From Aedes albopictus (Eukaryota > Arthropoda > Insecta > Diptera > Culicidae): DNA of 64,000 bases. A program made the position numbers and the translations under genes. The stretch covers positions 5,061,977-5,125,976 of the forward strand of contig NC_085137.1 of the NCBI RefSeq assembly GCF_035046485.1. Reading direction: 5' to 3'. Shown one piece after another: positions 22,480 through 31,799 of the stretch. Each line of letters begins with the position of its first letter. Position 1 is the first letter of the stretch. The notes under the pieces are model-generated. The model did not search any database, was not told the origin of the DNA, and worked only from the letters and a program-made list of their open reading frames with translations.

Positions 22480-22856
22480 AAGATTCTGGAGAAACCCTAA
22501 GAAGAAATTACTGATGCAGATGGGATTTCAGAAAGAATCCCTACAAGAAGTTTCTAGAAAAATCTCCAAGAGGAAATTCTGGAGGAATTCTTATAAATAA
22601 TCTTGGAAAATCGTCATTAGGAATTCCTGGGGCTATCCGTAGATGGAGCTCGTGCAGGAATTCCCAGAAAAATAACATGAAGGATTTCCTAGATGGAATT
22701 GCTGATGGAACTCTCAAATAGTGGAGGAGTCCGTAGATAGAATTCCAGAGAAGTTTCTGGAGGAATCTCCAAATGGATTTCCTGGAGTAACCCATTGCAA
22801 GAAATTCCAGATGAAATCCCCAGATGGAATTTTTAGAGGAATCTATGATAAACATA
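22480..22856. repeat. GGAATTCC minisatellite, purine-rich orientation
   Basis: The units now read GGAGGAATTCTGGA-like on the plus strand, the reverse of the preceding tract. The switch point lies at about 22455-22480. It ends at the foldback element, of which TATT at 22857-22860 is the target duplication. Confidence 0.8.
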
Positions 22857-22860
22857 TATT

Positions 22861-23525
22861 ACACAGCGCAACATTTTTTTTGTCTCAAGAGCAAACTTAT
22901 GTGTCTCCGAAGGATTTTGGGCTGCTGAATCCGAATCCGGGCTCAGATTTGCTCCAACACGTCACAATTTTGAGCTATACCTCAATATATAGGGCAAAAT
23001 ATGCGATTTTGGGCTTTTTTGACTGCAGGTCATTGAGCTTGGAAAAATTTTTTTAGGCAATCAAAAGGTTAATTGGTTAATTAACATCTAAATTAACGAC
23101 TCATGCAAAATATTTCGTTTTACCAAATCAAACTTGATGAATATAAGCATTTTATGTTAGTATATAAACTTGCATGCAACTTTTGGAGGGTGACTTGTAT
23201 GAGAAATATCGTACCTAACATAAATCGCTTAAAACTATCAAATTCGATTTGGTAAAACGAAATATTTTGCATGAGTCGTTGATTTAGATGTTAATTGACC
23301 AATTAACCTTTTGATTGCTTAAAAAAAATATTTCCTTGCTTAATGGCTTGCAGTTAAAAAAGCCCAAAATCGCATATTTTGCCCTATAAATTGAGGTATA
23401 GCTCAAAATTGTGACGTGTTAGAGCAAATCTGAGCCCGGATTCGGATTCAGCGTCCCAAAATCCTTCGGAGACACATAAGTTTGCTCTTGAGACAGACAA
23501 AAAGTTAATTTTTGTTACGCTGTGT
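22861..23525. mobile_element. 665-bp foldback element with TATT duplication
   Basis: The two arms, each about 310 bases, are near-perfect inverted copies: ACACAGCGCAACA at the left against the inverted right ACACAGCGTAACA, then CTCAAGAGCAAACTTATGTG, GGGCAAAATATGCGATTTTG and AATATTTCGTTTTACCAAAT on both. The centre is about 23160-23220. TATT lies on both sides (22857-22860, 23526-23529). No transposase. A truncated second copy is at 24480-24815 plus 26998-27049. Confidence 0.88.
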
Positions 23526-23659
23526 TATTGATAGCGGAAGTTGGTACGGTTCGAGCTACACTCCCGAGGATAAATTCCGAACTGACTCTATCTGACTCCA
23601 CCTGGATGATGTTCGGATTCGAAGTGGCATTCCGTTCAGGCGGCGACCAAAGTTGATCA
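23526..23659 (-). other. Exon-like open stretch with splice-acceptor-like start
   Basis: On the minus strand a pyrimidine-containing TATTGTCCTACAG precedes an open frame reading DQLWSPPERNATSNPNIIQV and then ESDRVSSEFILGSV for about 45 codons. It runs into the foldback element, which supplies the stop. Base composition is more balanced than in the neighbouring AT-rich DNA. No family recognised. It could be a captured or orphan exon, a transposon remnant or chance. Confidence 0.25.
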
Positions 23660-23819
23660 CTGTAGGACAATATATTCTTTTTTAAAAAAAAAACCGGCAA
23701 ACAAAAATTCAGTGGATATTCTAAAACTACGGTTAACAGTACAGATTCCATTTCTGCTACAAGGAATAGACCATGCACCTGTGCCATGATACTGGCTAGG
23801 ATGCGCTACATTTTGTAAG

Positions 23820-23985
23820 GAACTTGCGCAGCGGCTACTTTTTCAGAAATTTAGTCAATTTTTTACCCTATTCAATTTTAGCTGGCAACAATGTGTGTTC
23901 TTCCTTCGGAAGGGAAGTAAAGCGTGGGTCCCGAGATGAACTAGCCTTGGGCTAAAAATCTCGTTAATACAGATAAAAAAAAATT
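23820..23985 (+). mobile_element. Probable LINE/SINE 3' tail
   Basis: GGTCCCGAGATGAACTAGCC and then GGGCTAAAAATCTCGTTAAT followed by an A-rich end (GATAAAAAAAAA) is a word string I remember as the 3' end of an Aedes retroposon family. The inner AGATGAAC/AAATCTCG words could form a short hairpin before the tail. Assignment is from memory only. Confidence 0.4.
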
Positions 23986-24200
23986 AGCTGGCCAAAAAAT
24001 GTTATCAACATAGACAAACAGACATTTCTCTTAAAAAAAGTTTCGAAGTCACGTGAACCCAATCTTCCAATGCTCATCATACTGTGCTTCGCAAAGCGCT
24101 CACATGGTGGCGATAGTGAGTAAACATTAACGAAAAACGACGAAAACGCCGTTAGTAAGCGATTTAGGAATAACAGAGTATTTGAACATAGATTCAAACT

Positions 24201-24463
24201 AATTCAGACCAAACATGTCTAAAGGTCCAATCTGCAGAAAAGAGGCTCCCTTTGGTTTCTCTCTCTTTCGTTAATATCTCAGCTGTTTATTTGTATTATG
24301 ATTGTCTCCTTGCATTGAACGATGGTCAAAACAATCGTCTTTTGATTTGTACTGCAAAAATACTTGAAAAGTGTACCATTGCATTGCAATAATTGAAAGA
24401 GAAAGTGAACAAAGAGAGCCTTTCAAATGCAGATAGGACCTATTGAAATGTTTGGCCTGAATT
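24201..24463. mobile_element. 263-bp foldback MITE
   Basis: AATTCAGACCAAACATGTCT at the left pairs with the inverted right end AATTCAGGCCAAACATTTCA. Further inside, GGTCC..ATCTGCA and AGAGGCTCCCTTTG pair with their complements. The target duplication is unclear. It lies about 20 bases before the truncated foldback copy. Confidence 0.75.
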
Positions 24464-24479
24464 GTTAAACAGATGAATT

Positions 24480-24815
24480 ACGGAATTTGATAGATTTAAG
24501 CGATTTATGTTAGGTACAAGTCCCATACAAGTCATCCTTCAAAAGTTGCATGCAAGTTTACATGCTGGCATAAAATGCATAAATCTATCAAATTCGATTT
24601 GGTAAAACAACATATTTGGCATGAGTCATTAATTTACATGTTAATTGACCAATTCATCCTTTGATTGCTTAAGAAATATATTTCCATGCTTAATGACTTG
24701 CAGTCAAAAAATCCCGAAATCGCATATTTTGCCCTATAAATTGAGGAATAGCTCAAAATTGTAACGTGCTGGAGCAAATCTGAGCCAAAATTCGGATTCA
24801 GCGGTCCAAAATCTG
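24480..24815. mobile_element. Truncated second copy of the 665-bp foldback element (part 1)
   Basis: Carries the centre and right arm of the 22861-23525 element (AAATTCGATTTGGTAAAAC, TTTGATTGCTTAAGAAATAT, CGCATATTTTGCCCTATAAA). The left arm is absent. It is cut at CCAAAATCTG (24806-24815) by the 2172-bp insertion and resumes at 26988. Confidence 0.82.
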
Positions 24816-25092
24816 GGGTTACTTACAAAAGGCTGAATTACGAAAGGCTGGAATAACAAAAGGCTAAAACACGAAAGGCTGAATGCTTCAAAAGGCTGAA
24901 ATAGTAATTCTACTAGTTTTCAAACGTACCAGCCTAAAGGCTAACCTCAACACTAACAACTCAGACAAACAGATCACTCCAATTGGGAATGATTACATAC
25001 ATTCATTGATTTTACGGTCTATTTAAAAATTTGCTTGTTGGTCGATTATCCAGCTGTGGCACTCGCATTGGTTTTGCTTGACGATTGATCGT

Positions 25093-25335
25093 CCTACCAG
25101 CGGCGTCATGGTAGCGATTTTTTCGGCAGTCAAATCCGCAGATTGTGAACGAACCTCGGTACCCAAGTACAACATTTTTATTAGTCCTCTACTGTCAGGT
25201 CGGTGTAACACGCTAAAAATAATTTACACAAATGACAAATTACGCGAAAAAAAAATACACGGTTATGAATATTATTGGGTATTCCATTGGACACACAAAA
25301 CTCAATGGTTTTCTTCGGTACCTTTAGGTCTTGAA
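25093..25335 (-). repeat. Dispersed repeat E, copy 2
   Basis: Reverse complement of 950-1200 along its whole length with small indels; see copy 1. It lies inside the 2172-bp insertion. Confidence 0.65.
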
Positions 25336-25670
25336 GTTAGTCTATGGTCCTATTATCCTTAGTTTATGTTGGCCAAACTAAGCCATTTTTGGGGAACATG
25401 CTTCATAGTTACTATGTTCTGATTCGAAAATTTTTACGACTGGCCATTATGTTATGGATTATTGAACGCATACATTACTAAGACAGTATTTTTCAAAAAA
25501 TAGCATATATTTCAAAGAAGTGAAAATCTCTGATGATATTTTTTTAGTATCCGTAATGACAATAATCTCCAAAACAACATAACTCGAAAGAACAGCTCAT
25601 GTTTAAAGAAGGATAAATTAACGATATGAATATTATCAGTTCCTTTTTGTGTTCGATGGTATGCACCATT

Positions 25671-26050
25671 CCCAAGTAACATTTTAGGTTTTGTTCGGAT
25701 CTATAAGAGATCTTCATAACCAATTTTATAAAACTTGCAATAAAACTGATTTATACATCAAAACCTCTTGATAACCTCTTTAAGAGCATCTTCCGGCTAA
25801 GTGGACCACTCTCGGAGAGGTTTTGCAAACCACATTAAGAGTAGCAATAAACTCGTTTTGAAACCTAGCTGAAAAATGTTCCATTCTCGTTTTTTTTTTT
25901 TCAACAAAAACTATGACAGCTCAAGATGCAGAGAAGCTTCTGCGATGGCACGTAAAGTTCAGGAGAATACATCATTCGTAAGTAGAAAGCGATCATTTCA
26001 AAGTAATATTTCAGTAGTTATTGTGCTGGTAGGCTTATGCGCATTCGAAT
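25671..26050 (+). repeat. Dispersed repeat F, copy 1
   Basis: Direct-orientation copy of 29643-30040: CCCAAGTAACATTTTA start, ATAAGAGATCTTCAT, TTATACATCAAAACCTCTTG, TAAGTGGACCACTCTC, GAGGTTTTGCAAACC. It contains a short frame from ATG at 25912 reading MTAQDAEKLLRWHVKF, followed by a perfect donor-like GTAAGT. The same peptide start is in copy 2. Confidence 0.75.
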
Positions 26051-26997
26051 TTACCGTGAATATTGGGGGTGCAGAATCATAAAATTAATGCGCTTCAAAA
26101 TAGTGAATATTATCATCTTGGAATGAAATAAATCAATTTTTGAATTTAGTAAAACTATCTCGAATCACAAGAAAACTCAGCAGAGAGAGTTTATTTATGT
26201 GAGCATGTTATGAAAATGGTGACAAACTATCAATTTATTGCTTATTTAAGCAAAATCAACTATTTTCCATTCACGTAAGCTAATTATTTAATATGGCGAC
26301 GACCATAATCAGTGAAAATAAAACGAAAGCAAGTTTACTTTTATGATGACCGCAATAAACCTAGCAGTGTCGTAGTTTCTGCTCTTCCACCAACAGATGT
26401 CGTTACTAATCGAACGGATCGCCATCTGTTGAGAGTTTTAACAGTTTTATTGTGGTAATAATGATTGCCAGAAGGTTTACATATCGGAAAGTTTTGTTTA
26501 CTCTTAAAATATGTCTTTATGAATATCTTCAAGTATACTATAAATCATTTTATCAATGGTTTTCATAAATGCAGTCATAAAACTGTGAGTTTTAATTATT
26601 GCTGTAATAAAACCTTAATAAAAATCAAACAAAACCAATCAGCGATGGAATTGTTACTTGGGATTAGCCTTTTCACTATAAGCTCAGTTTCGATACTAGG
26701 GCCCATGCAGAGGATTACGCGTACGATTCGCGTTTGGACCAAGAACTTCATAATGAAAATTTTCTTGACTCCCTTTGGCATTGAGTATCTTCGTGCCTGT
26801 TGCTTGATCTCAGTTCGGGCGTTACTTCAAGAAAAGGAAAAAGTGGTATAACTTATATGTATATGCAATTTTTGTATTTTCAGCATTTTCATTTTTCAGC
26901 CTTATGTGGCACTTTCTTGATTTCAGCCTTTTGTATTAAGCCTTTTGTGCATTCAGCCTTTTGAAATTCAGCCTTATGTTACAAATCCCAAAATCTG

Positions 26998-27049
26998 TCA
27001 GAGACACATAAGTTTGCTCTTGAAACAAAAAAAAATGTTGCGCTGTGTT
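26998..27049. mobile_element. Truncated foldback copy (part 2, right terminus)
   Basis: TCAGAGACACATAAGTTTGC, then CTCTTGAAAC and GTTGCGCTGTGT match the right end of the 665-bp element. TATT follows directly. Confidence 0.8.
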
Positions 27050-27052
27050 ATT

Positions 27053-29640
27053 TGTGGTATAAATTTGGACCAACAAATAGAACGTCAGTGAAGTTTCTCA
27101 AACGCAAGAAAGGAAACGAAAAACCTAATGGCTCGATTATCCGAGGTGAAAATCTTTTTCGAGTCCCTGGATAATCGAGTCCCTGGATAATCGAGTCCGA
27201 CCTGTATCATAGTAAAAATAATTGTCAGGGTAGTTATGAAATTGATATTAGGGGTACTAACTAAACAGATTAAATTGCTGCTTATTTGAAATGTTTCATG
27301 ATTTTACAAATGCAATAATCAAAGATTGCCTTGGTGTTCGCGACGTTTAATCAGTCTAAGGCTTTTTACGGCATCATCAGCATCGACAGCCATGTTGGAT
27401 ATGTGGCTCAAAATTTCAAAGTGATAATTCTCAGGCACCAAAGCGAATATTCGTATGAAAAAGTATCATCCTATATGCTCACTCGCAGTGAATACGATGA
27501 TACTTTTTCTGCTGCGTTACTGCAGAATTGACAGTTTTTTTATCACTTCAAAAACGCGAGGCAAACAATCATTGAAAAGCAATAAGTCAATGATTCTTTT
27601 GAAAGCTTAGTGATGCATCATGACACCTCAAGAGTCATTCTTGAAAATTCGGAAGAATTTCTGCAGTTTAGGATAGTTCGTTTTGAGTGGGGTTTCTGAG
27701 ATGATTGAAGATTCTCCTAGAAGTAATGCAGCTTGAGAGAATCTCGCAAACCTGCTAAGCTACAACACATGAGTTTCGGTTCTCTTGCTTTAGGATTTAT
27801 GTATTTTGAAATTCAAATATTTTCGACGAATTGTACTAAAATAGCTCTGATTTATGGAATTTCATTGGATTGCGACATTTATCTATTTTTTACTTTAGAT
27901 ATTCATGTAGTCCCTTTCTCGGAAAGATGTTATATAGAGTACCCGGACACCACATATCACATCCACGTGCATAAACCATGAGCATAATTTAAAATACATG
28001 TTTTGCTAATGCTCCCCCAGTACACGCAGGTTTTTTCTTCTATTCAATTTTTTTTTATTTAGTCTGTCCCTTCCGTCTTCGTTATCGTCCGAAGGAACGC
28101 AAGAAAAAAAAAATACAGAACATAATCCGACACGTTTTCGAACTGGGGGTAGGAAGCTGTCCATCGCACACACGTGGACGTTTCGGGTAAAAAGTTCCTC
28201 AAAACGGAAGAAGACGACGGACGACTCCCACTACCAGAAGAATAAAATTTCGCAACGCATGTGGACGTCCGAAATGGAAGAATAATATTGATCCCTCGCT
28301 ACATTTGCCATGAATTTGATTCCGGTGTGTGGACGCATTTTTTTTTTATTTAAAATATATTATTCTACAACCCCACGTTTGAGGGAAATTCGTGTTTTAT
28401 AGCTATGCATTATTATTATTATTATGTTTTCAAATTTAGTCCATTGTCATGGAAAATTGACAAGTTTCCTTCGTCTCCTTTCGATTTTGAGCGGAGGATT
28501 TGCGAATTTTTCCAAATCAGTGGGGTAACTTTTCAGCATTCTTGTAGGTTGACCCTTGAGGTTTATGATAATAAATCCCATTTTCATGGGCCGTTTTTCA
28601 GTTGGCCAAGCGAAGATAATGCCTCCGCCTCTCAGCTTCCTGAACGTTCAACTGTGTGGCGATTAATTCGCAAACGGAATTGAATTCGACGTAATTCGAG
28701 CATGTCAATTTCATTTCGACAGAAGCTCCTTTTCAACTTCAACGACGACGACAACTGGATAGGGCAGGGCTTCGTCCTGCCAATTTTCTTTTCGTTCGTT
28801 TCAAATTCAACAACAAGACGCCTTTTGTCAATCTTGTTGAGCTGGGGAAATTCGACCAACAGACGACGTCCTCGGCAGGCACAATGAGTCAGGTTTACAA
28901 TGTGGAATCAAAAGCAAATACAAATTGCGAATGAAAAAAGAGAAAATTCATTAAACATTTCCTAGGTTGGAATCACGATAAGCGGTATTCGGCTGCGATT
29001 GTGCTGCCATCTGCAGTAACAAGAACGATATTAGGGCTCGTTCCGAGGTTAGTTGGCTGTGGAAACTTTCGGGAAGAAAATATTTAACGTTTAATATCAT
29101 TGAGAGTAAAGTCTCTGGTCTCGGAAACTTTTATTGTATTTTCAAAAAAAAAAAAAAACAAAAGAAGAAACAAATCAATATACAACAACACATTTGGAGA
29201 GATTGTTTCATAAAAACATTCTTCAAAAATATATAAACAGAAATACGAATAAAAATGGAAGCTAATGTGCATTACTGATCAAAATACTTAACAAATAAAT
29301 CAAAAGGAGGAAACTTCTAAAAGTCAAACATCGCCTCTGAACCGTATCCAATATATTTCAGCATCTTGAGCACCGTCCTTTTCGGTGTGTTCCTGAATCG
29401 GAATGAAGAGGAATCTGGGGTGAAATGCGTTCCGTTGGAAATGGGAAGCGTTGGATCCAATGCTATAAAGATTCCGGTTGATTTAGCGGTGGCATTTAGG
29501 TAACATCCGTTCTATATTCTGTAAAATTTTACAAACCGACTTACGGCAAAAAATTATCTTTTTAGCAAAAAGTAAAGCAAAGATAACCGTACACATCGTA
29601 GTTGCTACTCCGTGATTGATCAGAACAATCGAAGTTGCAC
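27053..29640. other. Unassigned stretch
   Basis: At 27125-27205 GGATAATCGAGTCC words repeat in tandem, a short imperfect duplication. 28020-28300 and 28440-28890 are less AT-rich and hold short frames on both strands (28405-28683 and 28702-28887 on plus, 28632-28859 on minus) without recognised domains. An A run lies at 29144-29158. Nothing else supportable. Confidence 0.45.
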
Positions 29641-29642
29641 AG

Positions 29643-30040
29643 CCCAAGTAACATTTTAAGTTTGGTTCGGCTCCATAAGAGATCTTCATGACCAATTTTA
29701 TAAAACTTGCAATAAAACTGATTTATACATCAAAACCTCTTGGTAACCTCTTTAAGAGCAACTTCCGGGTAAGTGGACCACTCTCAGAGAGGTTTTGCAA
29801 ACCGCATTAGGAGTAGCAATAAACCCGTTTTAAAACCTAGTTGAAAAATTTTCCATTCTCGAAAAGAGGTTATGATGATTGTTGTTGTTTTTTTTTCAAC
29901 AAAAACTATGACAGTTGAAGATGCAGAGAAGCTTCTTCGATGGCACGTAAAGTTCAGGAGGATACATCATTCGTAAGTATAAAGCAATCATTTCAAAGTA
30001 ATATTGTGGAAGTTATTGTGTTCGTAGGCTTATGCGTTTT
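29643..30040 (+). repeat. Dispersed repeat F, copy 2
   Basis: Second direct copy of repeat F, with an extra AAAGAGGTTATGATGATTGT segment before the T run. The frame from the matching ATG begins MTVEDAEKLLRWHVKF, with two residues changed from copy 1, and the donor-like GTAAGT is kept. It is followed by a Helitron-like terminus. Confidence 0.75.
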
Positions 30041-30047
30041 CAATTTT

Positions 30048-30110
30048 ATTTTTTTACGGATGTCAAAAAACAGAATAGGCAGGCAGTATGCCGTTTGCCG
30101 GAACTGCTAG
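30048..30110 (+). mobile_element. Helitron-like 3' terminus, fragment H5
   Basis: GGCAGTATGCCGTTTGCCGG then AACTGCTAG followed by T resembles the 3' end of H1-H4. GGCAGTATGCC is itself palindromic and could form the terminal hairpin expected of Helitrons. It may be the 3' end of repeat F. Confidence 0.45.
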
Positions 30111-30359
30111 TCAAAAATAAAATTTAATGATATGGATGTGAAAAATTTACATTTTTTCGAGAAAGATCCTAAAAGTGTCAATCCTTCATTACTTTTTTTC
30201 ATCGTTTGAAAAGTACCTATGTTTTGAAGAATTTTCAAGTATTATTATATTGTTGATAAACGTTCAAAATTCCATTCATTTCGGTTCACTGGTCTCAGAG
30301 ATATGATAACTCAAAAATTAGTTGTCTTTTGGAGACGTCATGGATTTTTTCAATGTTAT

Positions 30360-30930
30360 CCAGAACAACCTTTTGGTTAAACCCAAATCCCCTTGGATTT
30401 CCATTGAAAGTTCTTGTTCGGGTTTGCTAATCCAGGGAATTTTCAGGAACTTGTTTTGGGATTTCTTCGGAAATTCCATCTCAGAATCACGGATTTACCT
30501 TTATAAAATTCCTCTGGCATTCCATCGAGAGTTTCTTCTGAGATGAATCAAAGAAATCCAGCTGGCATTCCTTTGAAAAATCCTTCTGGGATTGCGCACC
30601 GAAACCTGCAAGACCGAAAAAACTTCAAGTGCTTCTGAGATTTGTCAAGCTCCAGGAGTTTTTTTTTCGCTGGGATTCCACCAAGAACCTTCTTAACCTT
30701 CCTTTTGCATCACGTTGGCAGCAGCTCGCTGACTTAGTGTACGGTTTGGGTCAAAAAATGACCCTAATAATGCCAAAGAAGGGTTAAGAAAGTCTCCAGG
30801 AGTTGATTCTAAGAGTCCTTTTAAAAGTATCTTCTGAGGATCTTGCAAGCATATCTTTTGGAAACCCTCCTGATTTTTTCTGAAAATTTCTAGAATTCAT
30901 TCTGGATGTATTTCAGGAGTCCTTTCTAGG
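30360..30930. repeat. Degenerate GGAATTCC-type minisatellite, split by a MITE
   Basis: TTCCTCTGGCATTCC/TTCTTCTGGGATT-like units in pyrimidine-rich orientation at 30360-30690 and again at 30789-30930, interrupted by the MITE at 30692-30788. Strongly diverged. Confidence 0.65.
30692..30788. mobile_element. 97-bp TIR MITE inside minisatellite
   Basis: CTTAACCTTCCTTTTGCAT at the left pairs with the inverted right end CTTAACCCTTCTTTGGCAT. The centre holds TGGGTCAAAAAATGACCC, a perfect small palindrome. Non-coding. Confidence 0.72.
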
Positions 30931-31171
30931 AATCTGATTTGCTGTTCACGTGCTATAGTCCCATGTATTGTTTATTACACCAACGAACCTAACCTCAAAA
31001 TGGCTAACAATTATCAGGTAATTTTGACGGATGTAATATAAGCTTGTAAAGGACGGCAACAAGATCGATAAAGTAGAAAATATGATCCGTCTTTTTTGTG
31101 TGTGGTCTGTCAAAATGGTCTGCGAAGTGTCAAACATTGTCATGGCTAGCTTTGTTGGTGTAATGAAGAAT

Positions 31172-31598
31172 CATCCGAAGGCCGGCTCCAGAGGCACGTT
31201 ATCCTCCATTTGGGACGTGCGGCTTCCAATATGGCATCGAAAGGCACGTTGTCAAAGGCACCCTCGATATCTAAGAAAACACTCAAGCAGGATTACTTAT
31301 GAGCGAATGCTTACTCGATATCGTAAACAACCTTGTGCAAAAGAGTCACAGTGGACTTACCAGATTGGTAGGCATGTTGGTTCACATGAAGAGGCACGTT
31401 GGCCAAATGAACATCACGGATGTGATGATCCACAATGCGTTCTAAGCATTTCAGAAGAAAAGAGGTCAAATTGATAGGTCTGAACTCTTTGCTTATTCAT
31501 ATGACGCACGACCCAGTTTCGGAATGAACTTCACAGTAATATCCCACCAAGATTTGGGAATACACCGTGTAGCAAAACTGCAAACAAGTATATTGTCA
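31172..31598 (-). pseudogene. LOA/Jockey-like LINE reverse-transcriptase fragment
   Basis: On the minus strand, in order: IPKSWWDITVKFIPKLGRAS, then FRPINLTSFLLKCLERIVDH, then PLHVNQHAYQSGKSTVTLLH and VFLDIEGAFDNVPFDAILEA. These are the palm/finger motifs of LOA-type non-LTR reverse transcriptases (FRPIxLTSFLLK, HAYQxGKST, FLDIEGAFDN with the first catalytic Asp). A frameshift lies between the first and second blocks and stops follow VVYDIE, so it is dead. The YADD-box region, RNase H and endonuclease are missing. TTGGTGTAATGAAGAAT is repeated at both edges (31155-31171, 31599-31615). Confidence 0.88.
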
Positions 31599-31618
31599 TT
31601 GGTGTAATGAAGAATAGT

Positions 31619-31797
31619 TTACGCAGCGCATGAGACGAGCTCCCCGGGAGCTATGTGCCTAGCTCGCACCCACCGGATTTTCGTGAGCCACCTAGCAGCG
31701 CCAGCGCAGCACACTGCTATTCTGAAGAACTAAGAGACAATTTGGTGGGAGGCTCGTTGTCACATTTGTGTACACATGAGCAATGGGAAACACTGCT
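31619..31797 (-). mobile_element. Partial hAT-like element (copy 2)
   Basis: The minus strand starts CAGTGTTTCCCATTGCTCAT and continues as the left 175 bases of the element at 44274-44771 (CGAGCCTCCCACC, GCGCTGCTAGGTGG, GGTGGGTGCGAGCTAGGCAC, GAGCTCGTCTCATGCGCTGC). The other end is absent, so the copy is truncated, directly next to the LINE fragment. Confidence 0.75.
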
Positions 31798-31799
31798 AG

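Larger units (their letters stand above)
24816..26987. mobile_element. 2172-bp composite insertion with AAAGGCTGAA terminal arrays
   Basis: Both ends consist of several spaced copies of AAAAGGCTGAAT in inverted orientation: ACAAAAGGCTGAATTACGAA and on at the left, TTTCAGCCTTTTG repeats from about 26895 at the right. CCAAAATCTG is repeated exactly outside (24806-24815 and 26988-26997), splitting the foldback copy. The interior holds repeat E copy 2, repeat F copy 1 and about 800 bases of AT-rich DNA with a plus-strand frame 26465-26851 that I do not recognise. No transposase was found, so it is probably non-autonomous. Class unknown; a 9-10-bp duplication is compatible with a Mutator-like element. 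Confidence 0.75.
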
